Shown here piece by piece: positions 55,913 through 64,000 of a stretch of DNA of 64,000 nucleotides. Position 1 is the first letter of the stretch; each line of letters begins with the position of its first letter. Under the pieces are notes generated by a model that was not told the DNA's origin, did not search any database, and saw only the letters and a program-made list of their open reading frames with translations. The stretch is from Anastrepha obliqua (Eukaryota; Arthropoda; Insecta; Diptera; Tephritidae). Both the position numbers and the translations under genes were made by a program. Location of the stretch: assembly GCF_027943255.1 (NCBI RefSeq), contig NC_072895.1:80664001-80728000 (forward strand). Direction: 5' to 3'.

Positions 55913-56650
55913 TATCTAACAAGACTTGTTATTTTTATATTGGCTAGTTCTGGCAAGTTATTCAGGGAACTTTTTCCTAAAATATTGAACCTTCTTCTAT
56001 CCAGAGCCGTGCACCCGCATAGAAAGTGTTCTATAGTCTCTTCTTCTTCTATGTCGTTACAGCTTCTCCAATAGTCGGTATAGGGTGCTCAAAGTCTACT
56101 GGCATGCCTGTCAATGTTAGGACCCCGAGACGATTTCTCATATTTTTTCTGTTTAGTTTCAACAGTTGGTTTGTACGGCCCATATTCCACTCCGGCCACG
56201 TCATTCTACTAGTTGCACAGGTCAGGGACTAAGACCATAGCCTGTTGGCAGCACTGATAGTATGTTTATCTATAAGCATTTTACAAGTTGCTAAAGGTAT
56301 AGGTATGTTCGCTTTGTCTGGTCGGATCGGTAATATTGTACCCCATCTCGCTAGTTCATCTGCCTTGCAGTTGCCTTCTATGCCTCTATGACCCGGCGCC
56401 CAGAGCAGATTTATTACAAAGTACTGTGAGAGTTCTGTCTGAACGTCAAGTTAATATTAGGCGATTTTAAAGTTTTCAGGGCCGATTGGCAATCTGAATA
56501 TATGTTTATATCTCTTGTGGCGAGGACACTTTTATTTAGAGCTAGCAGGCCTTCCCTGATATCCAAAATTTCAGCTTGTAATACACTACACTCTTTTGGT
56601 GTAACAATAGCGTATTTGTTTTTGTAAACTATCTTAATGTAATAGGACTA

Positions 56651-57917
56651 TGAATAAGTTCGTGCGGGTTTTTTCGAAATTTGAAACTTTATTGACGTAA
56701 AATGGTTACAAATTTAATATTCAAAGTATTGTCCATCGCTTACTACTACTTTTTCCCATCTTTCTGGCAATTCACGGATTCCCTTTGTGAAAAATTCGGT
56801 CGGTTTTGCCGCAATCCACGAATCGATCCATTTTTGACTTCATCGTAATTACGGAAGTGCTGGTCAGCCAGGCCATGTTGCATCGATCGGAAGAGATAGT
56901 AATCGGATGGCGCAAGGTCTGGACTATACGGCGGGTGGGGTAGGACATCCCATTTGAGCGTTTCTAAGTATGTTTTGACCACTTGTGCAACATGTGGCCG
57001 AGCATTGTCATGTTGCAAAATAACTTTGTCGTGTCTATCGGCGTATTGCGGCCGTTTTTCTCGCAGTGCTCGGCTCAAACGCATCAATTGTCGTCGGTAG
57101 ACATCCCCCGTAATCGTTTCATTCGGTTTCAGTAGCTCATAATACACAACACCCAGCTGGTCCCACCAGATACACAGCATAACCTTCAGGCCATGAATAT
57201 TCTGCGCCGACGTCGATGTTGAAGCATGGACAGGGTATCCATACGTTGACCGACGTTTTGGATTGTCGTAATGGACCCACTTTTCATCGCCAGTCACAAT
57301 TCGATGCAAAAAACCCTTTCTTTTGTGCCGTTGAAGCAGTTGTTCGCATGCCATAAAACGGCGTTCAACGTCTCTTGGCTTCAATTCATACGGCACCCAA
57401 TGGCCTACCTTTCGGATCATTCCCATGGCTTTTAAACGTTTGGAAATGGTTGATTGATCAACTCCCAAAGTTTTTGCAACCTCTTCTTGCGTTTGAGCCG
57501 GATCTTGATCGAGCAATTCCTCCAATTCGGTATCCATGAACTTTGGCGGCGCACCCTCGCGTCGTTCGTCTTCCAAGCCAAAATCACCACTTTTAAAGCG
57601 TGCAAACCACTTCTGGCACGTTCGCTCAGCTAGAGCATGCTCACCATAAACTTCCACCAAGATACGATGACTTTCGGCTGCTTTTTTCTTCATATTAAAA
57701 TAATGAAGAAGAATTCCCCGCAAAAACACATTATTTGGCACGAAATTCGACATTTTCAAGTGTGGTAAAAATATTGTTGTTTACGCTTCAAATAAAAAAC
57801 TTATACTGACGTTTGTGCCTTACGACAGTAGCTCTCCAATGAATGTTTGGAAATGTGGATCGATGGAATAATAATCAAGTTACGCCATCTGTTGTAAAAC
57901 CGCAAGGAACTTATTCA
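56651..57917 (-). mobile_element. Mariner copy 2, near-identical to copy 1
   Basis: The ends are TGAATAAGTTCGTGCGGG (left) and TGAATAAGTTCCTTGCGGTT (right, complemented), flanked by TA at 56649-56650 and 57918-57919. The length is 1267 bp. The interior matches copy 1 (45797-47053) almost base for base. The flanks (aataggac / gtcctatt) are themselves complementary, so the target was a palindrome around TA. Confidence 0.94.
56746..57759 (-). pseudogene. Mariner DD34D transposase with C-terminal frameshift
   Basis: The frame starts at 57759 (MKMSNFVPNN; MSNFVPNN three codons on is the likelier start) and keeps the complete N-terminal region that copy 1 lacks. The triad is intact (VTGDEKW, QHDNARPH, SPDLAPSDY). 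One T is missing from the run at about 56832-56836 relative to copy 1, so the reading leaves frame after NYDEVK. The last roughly 40 residues are replaced by unrelated sequence ending NCQKDGKK. Over the shared part I note only about three amino-acid differences from copy 1 (K/E, E/R, A/S). Confidence 0.88.
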
Positions 57918-57919
57918 TA

Positions 57920-58358
57920 GTCCTATTAGTATTCTCTGTGACAATGTCAAAGATGACATAAAAAAGAGGTATCGACTACTACTCCTGACTTCTGGGCTAA
58001 GATTATGGTTTCATTTGTAAGCCAGCATCACCTACCTATTCATTTTTTTACGGATAAAACTCATAAAGGTACCCATTAGAGCGTAGAAGTGAATGGTGGG
58101 TCTTTTGCAGATCCTTCTTAAATAAATTGTATGATTCTGCTAAACTTTTTCAACAATTTTTACTGATTTTACTATTATTAAAAAGGCTTCGCCTTGGTTA
58201 ATATGTTGTTGCCCTATTGTTTTGCGTCGAGGTGTATTTTTACAAATGACACAGCTTCCAATATATAATATATCATATGTTATAATAACCCTTCAGTATT
58301 GAATCAACGAGTCCCTAGGTTCTTACGCAGCCCGAAACCGGGAGTGTGCAAACAAAGT
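57920..58358. other. Non-coding stretch
   Basis: No feature was identified. The first 100 bases could be further LINE sequence beyond the mariner, but I cannot show it. Confidence 0.4.
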
Positions 58359-58360
58359 TA

Positions 58361-59204
58361 CAGAGTAGGCCATATAGCGTTTGCTTTTTGAACCACCTAT
58401 TTTTTTGAGAATGGCAACACAAATGACATGTCAAATGTATTCATAATTTACTTAAAGGTTTGACATTTACGAAATGGGACGCTATACGCTTGAACAAAAT
58501 GGGGAAATATTGAAAACCTATTTCCAAAGTGGTGAGTCTTCTTCTTCTTTTCTGATGAAGCTCATTTTCACATCGGTGGCTACGTCAATAAGCAAAATTG
58601 TCGGATTTGAGGCTCAGAAAATCCACACGTTACTGTAGAGAAGCAAATGCATCCACAACGAGTCACTGTTTGCGGTTACCGTAAATGGCGAGCGTTACCG
58701 TGACATGCTCAACGAGTTGTTTCCAAAAATTGAAGAGGATGACATGGACGACATTTGGTTTCAACAGGACGGTGTAACTTGTCACACTGCCAAAGTTACA
58801 CTCGAACTTTGGGCTACCGTTTTTGAGAAGCGAATAATCAGCCGAAATTCCGATATCAATTGGCCGCCTCGGAGGTGTGATTTAAGCCCGTTGGACTATT
58901 TTTTGTGGGGAGCTGTTAAGGACAAATGCTGTGCGAACCATCCAGAGACGATTGATGCTTTAAAACACGAAATCGAAGTTGCCATTCATGAATTTGGAGC
59001 CCAAACAATCGAAAATGTGCTTAAAAATTGGGTTGATCGAATGGGCTACTGTAAAGCCAGTCGCGGCAGTCATTTGAACGATATTATTTTTCATTCATAA
59101 ATGACAATATTCAATCTTCAAAACAAAAAAAAAAAGTTTGAAAAAATATTGATTATTTTTTTTTATAGCCGATTCAAAAAGCAAATTTTACATGGCCCAC
59201 CCTA
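58361..59204 (+). mobile_element. DD41D element with internal deletion
   Basis: The ends CAGAGTAGGCCATATAGCG (left) and TAGGGTGGGCCATGTAAAA (right, complemented) both lead into TTTGCTTTTTGAA. TA flanks are at 58359-58360 and 59205-59206. The length is 844 bp, against about 1280 for full elements here. Confidence 0.83.
58474..59100 (+). pseudogene. DD41D transposase fusing N-terminus to catalytic domain
   Basis: ATG near 58474 gives MGRYTLEQNGEILKTYFQSG. The deletion then joins it to FSDEAHFHIGGYVNKQNCRI (first Asp, about 58550-58600), a stop and a frameshift. The frame 58705-59100 has IWFQQDGVTCHTA (Asp 2) and PPRRCDLSPLDYFLWG (Asp 3), 41 residues apart, and an apparently complete C-terminus (SRGSHLNDIIFHS). 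Most of the DNA-binding half is gone. Confidence 0.82.
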
Positions 59205-59224
59205 TATAAACTGAACGAAAGCAA

Positions 59225-59650
59225 TACGTCAAACTAAGAGGACAATTAAAGTTGTTCGTGAACGGATTCGTAGAAATTGCACCGTTTCGGTAAGAAAAAG
59301 TTTGGTAAAAGTTTTAAAATGAGTCACCAGATCGCATATTTTCATATTAAAGTTCAAGTTTAAAGCTTATAAGAAAAGAATGATTCATGTACTTACGGAA
59401 TTACAGAAGAAAAAACGAAGGGAAAGATGCAAAATGCTACTAAGGAAGCACGAAGAATCAGCGTAAGGAAAAACTGTTTTTCTTGTAGCAACCCCATAAC
59501 TCTTAAAATAATCTTTTTTATGCTGCTACAATGTTCGACCTTCCAAAAAAACTGTAGAACTTTTACAAAATGTTTCTTCAGTGATGGAATGGGGCGTAAT
59601 TTGCAATCGCAACTCTTTTTGATTGATAGAGTGTCAAAATATATGTGGAA
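59225..59650 (+). pseudogene. Degenerate Tc1/IS630-type transposase fragment
   Basis: The plus strand reads GTIKVVRERIRRNCTVSVRKSL (DNA-binding region), then FKFKAYKKRMIHVLTELQKKKRRERCKMLLRKH. This resembles the helix-turn-helix end and pre-catalytic helix of IS630/Tc1-type transposases, including DD37-type families. No catalytic motif or TIR is preserved. Confidence 0.5.
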
Positions 59651-59922
59651 TATTATCTAAATATGCCTTTAATAGACGTTTGAAATGAAAATTTTTGGAA
59701 AAGACCACTTTGTGCACACAAAGCCAGAATTGCCCAAAATTAGTGTCGAAAAAAATTTTCAGGGTTTCATATGAGTGAAGCATTTGGGGTTATAGCTTTA
59801 GCAAACTTGTAAACTTAAACTTAAACGTAAACTCTCGGATAATTTCACAACATTGGATAGTTTTAAAAATCCATTGTTAAGAATGTGGAACAATGGGTAA
59901 TGGGTAAAATTTGTATTAAACA

Positions 59923-60660
59923 TTGGGTATGGGAATAAGTTTTCGCCCTCGTAAAAGAGGTGTCGCTGCTGATACTAATTTTGTGTTCGCTCTAGTAAAA
60001 TACTAGTGATTTCAAGGTATATATGTGAGGGCTCGATCGCAGTACCTGATATTCGTTTGAAGCGTAAAGATCCTTTTATATCTGACGCCAAAACTGTCTA
60101 CGTTCGTCACGAAAAAAACTGCATTTGTTACGCTTCATTAGTACCTTTTAAAAAAACGTGTCATATATTGATCAATATTAACGGTAATCACGCTCCATTA
60201 AATACAAAATATGGCAATTTCAACGTGAGTAATAAAGATCGCGAAGGAGCACCGAAAAATTCGAAGATACGCAACTACAACAATTATTGGATGAAGACGC
60301 ATGTCGAACCCTTGAGTTGGATGTTGACAAAGAAACCGTTGGTAAACGTTTGTACGCATTGGTAATGGTCCAGAAAACAGGTAAACAGACGCTTGGTGGC
60401 GTGTGAGTTGATTATTGAAAGGCAGGAAAGAAAAAAATTTCTGCATCACATCGTCACTGGTGATGAAAAATGGATCTATTATGATAACCCTAAGCGTTGG
60501 AAAATTTGGAGCCTCCCAGGTGAACCAGGTCCATAGACAGGGGGAAAAAATATTCATGGTTCAAAAGTTATGCTGTGCATCTGGTGGGATCAGAAGGTTG
60601 TTATCTATTATGAATAATAGAACCGTGTCTTACAGCATATCACCTTTGGATTAAAACTAA
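59923..60660 (+). mobile_element. Second copy of the 7951-type mariner, foldback-free
   Basis: The left end TTGGGTATGGGAATAAGTTT matches the right TIR of the copy at 7951-10428. The leader (ccctcgtaaaag, tgtcgctgctga, then ttttgtgttcgctcta) is continuous here, so it preserves the pre-insertion state of the foldback target (about 59970-59985). The 3' end is lost after about 60620, beyond the VVIYYE-like region. Confidence 0.78.
60020..60620 (+). pseudogene. Mariner transposase relic of the 7951 family
   Basis: Across several frames: NGNHAPLNTKYGNFNVSNKDREGAP, then, out of frame, the ELDVDKETVGKRLYAL and QKTGK region, RQERKKFLHHIVTGDEKWIYYD (first Asp, about 60425-60490), a WSLPGEP-like phrase, and SKVMLCIWWDQKVVIYYE (about 60560-60610). 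It lacks the region of the second and third Asp. The shortened helix-turn-helix (NTKYGNF) is identical in form to the copy at 9.7 kb. Confidence 0.72.
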
Positions 60661-60718
60661 CTTAAAGCCGAAAGGCTCAAACTCATAGTGGTTGATGAAA
60701 AAAGTTCTTTATATGTAA

Positions 60719-60815
60719 TTGGTTAGGTTAGGTTGTAGCGGTTGCCCACTATGGGATACACTCAAGTTCATAGTCGGTTGTGATGCCGCATGGGCAACTT
60801 GTCTTTAACATTTGC
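60719..60815 (-). mobile_element. LINE 3' tail scrap (1634 family)
   Basis: The plus strand ttggttaggttaggttg (60719-60735) followed by tagcggttgccca, gggatacactcaa, gttcatagt and gttgtgatgccgca matches the 3' UTR at 1640-1705. Only about 100 bp remain, an extreme 5' truncation. Confidence 0.75.
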
Positions 60816-60819
60816 TTTG

Positions 60820-62120
60820 AACAAATCTTCAATTGGTTAGTAAGTTTGGAATAGTAAGTTTTATTAACTTTTCGTTTGGCTTTTTACTGCCTGCAGTAAG
60901 CAAGGAATTTTAATACATATACACATGCCTATTTTTTTATTGCAACCATCTTCAATTTACGTATGGACCATATGCCACAGAGGACATGTGTAATTTATGC
61001 GCGTGTGCAAATTACGTACGTATGTGTGCGTGACCACATATGGCACCGATTTACAACGACCACAAGCGGTGAGGTTCAGCGCCGCGTTTACAATGTTTAA
61101 TTATAAATGTCGGTATAATTGGCAATTTTCAATAAATATCAAAGTCGTTTGGCCATTATACATTTGCATACAGCTCACAATTAAATGATATCAAAATATG
61201 ATTTTTCATAACAAATAACACTGACCAACCTAATATTAGGGGCTAATTTAAAGGCTTTTTAAGCATAGACAGCAGTCGAAGGGTCGTGTGTTATATAGTA
61301 TTTTAAAAAATTAAATTGTAGATTTGTTAAACAAATTGTATTGCTATTGAAGGTGTAAAATTGCTTTTTTGTAATTATTGCAAATAATATGATTACAATT
61401 CTTTAGTGTCTAAATAATAAATAAAATAAAATGTTCTGCAAAAACACTAACAGTCCTTTCCCATACAACCAAGTTTTTAACTGTACCTTTATATTTGTAT
61501 TCACATTTTTCCGCATCTTTGTTTTTTTTGAATTTTGTTTGTTTTTGTTTATAAATATTTTTGGATTAAAATTTTTTTGTTAAAATTTCTTGTTTGTTGT
61601 TAGATTGGATTTGTTTGGAATATATTCAAATGCTACAATGTTCACAGAAATCTCCAAACCTCACTTTTCAATGGAGTATGTAGACTTTACTGTGTAACTG
61701 TATGCACATATGTCAATATTGCATTAATTAATTAATTAAGGCTGATTGCGAATGCTGCTACTGGCATATGGCATTGTCATATTGCATAACGCATTTTACG
61801 CAAATAAATTTTAAATGCTTACGTAATTTTCATGCAACACAGAACATTATTTATAGAGTTATTTTCAATCAGCAGAGAAAATGCAATAAATTAAATTATA
61901 ATTTTAAAAATTGGTATTTAAAATGTTCATTAAATATCTAATTAAATAGTTGGCCTCTCTTAAACAAATAGATCTTCCTCAAGCAAAATCAATTTATTTT
62001 TTTATTTATCTATTCAATAATGCTTAACAAAAATTCAGAACAGCCCTTTAACATAAGAAACCATTTGAATTGCTAAAAAATATATACAAGTTGAAATTAA
62101 ATTTTAACGAATTAATAATA
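60820..62120. other. AT-rich non-coding stretch
   Basis: T-rich runs lie at 61515-61560. No coding or terminal-repeat signal was seen. Confidence 0.5.
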
Positions 62121-62129
62121 AAGGGCGTT

Positions 62130-62945
62130 AAGTTAAGAGATATCGGATTTTAAATTGAAATAAAACAACGAACATTTAAATTGATTGGGCAATCTTTTTT
62201 ATTTTTGTGTAGAACCATTTATGACACTTATTTTTTAAAGATAGCCCACTTCAATTTTTTGCCGGAACTGCGCCGTAATTCGGCCATCCGTAAACCCCAA
62301 TTTTGAATGACTCGCTGCAGAATTTCGGTCGGTGTCTCGTAAATAACTTTAGCAGTGTTGACTTCCAATGCCTCAATCAAGGCTGATTTATCCACAAAGC
62401 ATTTAGACTTTACATACCTCCACAAATAAAAGTCCAAAGGTGTAATATCACACGATCTTGGTGGCCATTGGTCCGTGATGAGAGATAAATTCCTCACCAG
62501 AACGACGACGCAGGAAATCCTTTATTTCATGCGGTCTTGTTGGAACAAACTACAATGTTTTGTGAAGATCACGGGTTTCGATTTCCGGCATCAAAAAGTC
62601 GTTCATAATGGCGCTATGGTGTTCGCCATTCACTGTTGCATTGGCGCCAGCTTCGTCTTTGAAGAAATATGGGCCGATGATGATTCCTCCAGCCCATACG
62701 CCGCACCAAACGGATGTTTTCAATGAATGTAATGGCTTCGGGTTGCTCTTTGGCTCAAATATGGCAATTTTGTTTATTAATGTAGCCATTATGCTAAAAA
62801 TGGGACTCAGCGCTGAACACACATAAGTTGGCTTGAGCGCGACATGAACACTTTTTACAGAGCGCCGATTTTCGTGATACAATGGTACGATTTGTAAACG
62901 TAAAGAGTTTGTCCTCAACGTACGACTTTCTATGATCAAGTGACA
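62130..62945 (-). pseudogene. DD41D transposase relic with internal deletions
   Basis: The minus strand has a start-like region (SLRLQIVPLYHENRRSVKSVHVAL, about 62830-62920) joined by deletion to NKIAIFEPKSNPKPLHS and VWCGVWAGGIIIGPYFFKDEAG (62640-62770), then, in another frame, DQWPPRSCDITPLDFYLWRY (third Asp, about 62410-62475) and the C-terminus (62228). The second Asp region is lost. No matching TIR pair was found. Similar in plan to 33656-34730. Confidence 0.72.
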
Positions 62946-63009
62946 GTGAATACTAAAAAAAATTATGTACTTAGTTTGAGGGTTGTTTGCATACTCAGTT
63001 AAACAGTTT

Positions 63010-63390
63010 ACTGAGTTTACAATTTGGTGAGTCCGTATCCATCTGGCTTCCGATCAGAAAATAACTCCCCCACAGCGCTTATTAAGGTTTCGGATGAGTC
63101 AGACTTAACATCGACAACAACCTCTTAACCTTTTTAATGCATTGGACCTTTCGAAAGCTTTCGACACTGTTGATTACGGACTACTTGACTTGAAACTTGA
63201 TAAATTATTCAACTTTTCAGCGCCAGCACTGAGTCTAATAAAATTATACCTTAGTGATCGTACGCAAGCTATATGTGCCAGTCACAGCTTATCCAGCTAT
63301 TATATCCAGCCTATAACTAAGGGTGTTCCCCAAGGCTGTTCTATGCCCGCTTTTGTTTGTACTATACGTCAATGATAGATTTGAGTGATT
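63010..63390 (+). pseudogene. CR1/jockey-group LINE RT fragment
   Basis: Segments: PYPSGFRSENNSPTALIKVSD (63035-63100), MDLSKAFDTVDYGLLDLKL (motif A, from about 63142), LIKLYLSDRTQAI and TKGVPQG (motif B, about 63320-63340). A frameshift then sends LLFVLYVND out of frame (about 63345-63375). Motif C is not preserved. It is a short, moderately young fragment. Confidence 0.75.
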
Positions 63391-63394
63391 AAAA

Positions 63395-64000
63395 TCTCGA
63401 AACTGAATAATGGATTAGCTTATTCCTTATTATATAATATGGCAGATGGTTTTTCAAGAGGAGCTTTTTAATATCACAAATATACTCAGAGGATTGCCAT
63501 TGCCTGAAGGGGGTGACCGCGATTAAGGATAAGGGAAATCGATACTTCCTACCCCTATTAAAGATTCAGTTCACGCAGCAATTAACTCTGAATTTTTTTC
63601 TGGGTCCCGAGCGTGATATTTTTAGTTTATTCAATAGACAGAAGCCACTTGGTGTTAAAACGAGGTGAACGGCCGATGGTTGGTGAATTAAATGGACAAG
63701 TTTTTGGTCAAATAGTGCAACAATCAACAACACTTGGCCGCAAGTCTGCCAATTGTTTCTAACAGCTTCACACCCACTACACTTAACATCCAGTTAATTT
63801 GATAACAGTACTTCCAACTTCAACAAAAACAAAAATATCTCAAAATCGATATACCCGAGAAATTGTAATTGGAAAGTTGCATTTCCATTTAATCAGTGTA
63901 GTATGCAGGCGCATGTATAAGTATATGTGTTTGTGTGTGCATGTTTCACGCTCAACGTAATAACAATGCTAAAACCAAATGATTCGCTCTTGTTTATGAA
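63395..64000. other. Non-coding stretch to the window end
   Basis: It could be decayed 3' sequence of the LINE. No feature was recognised. Confidence 0.4.

Larger units (their letters stand above)
54483..56648 (-). mobile_element. RNase H-type LINE, interrupted by Tc1 and ending at a mariner
   Basis: The minus-strand LINE 3' end is at about 54483 (plus strand ggtaggtaggcaggtac, then ttggcacacctagtc and cccattgtgataccatcagg, echoing the 3' UTR of the 1634-type LINE). It continues after the Tc1 insertion at 55915 and reaches the mariner at 56651. From 56640 down, the minus strand reads KIVYKNKYAIVTPKECSVLQ and ILDIREGLLALNKSVLATRD, then NIYSDCQSAL (an RNase H motif), followed by shifted frames. 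It is an old copy with many stops. Confidence 0.7.

Overview
The window reads as intergenic or intronic DNA from an insect, most likely a higher dipteran. Tephritid fruit fly is my best guess. The DNA is strongly AT-rich, and almost every recognisable coding stretch belongs to a transposable element. The set is typical of insects: mariner families with a DD34D catalytic triad, 'rosa'-type elements with a DD41D triad (first described in Ceratitis rosa), one Tc1 element, a Helitron helicase relic, TTAA-flanked MITEs, tRNA-derived SINEs and several LINE clades. No host gene, rRNA gene or genuine tRNA gene could be supported. The genus assignment is inference.

Layout. 1-6 kb: two mariner relics, an RNase H-type LINE (minus), an RTE-like LINE (plus) carrying a SINE in its 3' end, and two further LINE relics. 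7-10.5 kb: a tRNA-derived SINE head, then a mariner split by a 1.5-kb foldback element. 12.8-15.2 kb: a jockey-like LINE interrupted by a TTAA-flanked MITE, then a second copy of the SINE. 16.6-23.8 kb: a LINE relic, a minisatellite, a mariner relic, a Helitron helicase relic and a 316-bp tandem duplication. 23.9-30.3 kb: a DD41D element, a mariner split by a second foldback copy, a LINE scrap and a DD34D mariner. 32-38.2 kb: LINE scraps, a DD41D element and a second RNase H-type LINE. 39-44.9 kb: a mariner with only two nonsense changes, a MITE, a mariner relic and a TTAA-type element. 44.9-50.8 kb: a LINE 3' end, the best-preserved mariner (45797-47053), a deleted DD41D-type element and a mariner relic. 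51.6-57.9 kb: a mariner, a deleted DD41D-type element, then a LINE broken by a Tc1 element and abutted by a second copy of the 45.8-kb mariner. 58-63.4 kb: a deleted DD41D element, a degenerate IS630/Tc1 fragment, a second copy of the 7.9-kb mariner that preserves the empty foldback site, a LINE 3' tail, a DD41D relic and a LINE relic.

How the parts relate. None of the transposases looks fully intact. The 45.8-kb and 56.7-kb mariners are near-identical and carry different single lesions, so that family moved recently. Nesting gives relative ages: LINEs are hosts for a SINE, a MITE and a Tc1 element, and foldback elements entered mariners. Non-coding stretches above 300 bases are listed as such. 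I found no clear new defence or gene system. The most unusual signals are the foldback family with its empty site, LINE 3' tails made of the insect telomere pentamer TTAGG, and the symmetric change at both ends of one mariner copy.
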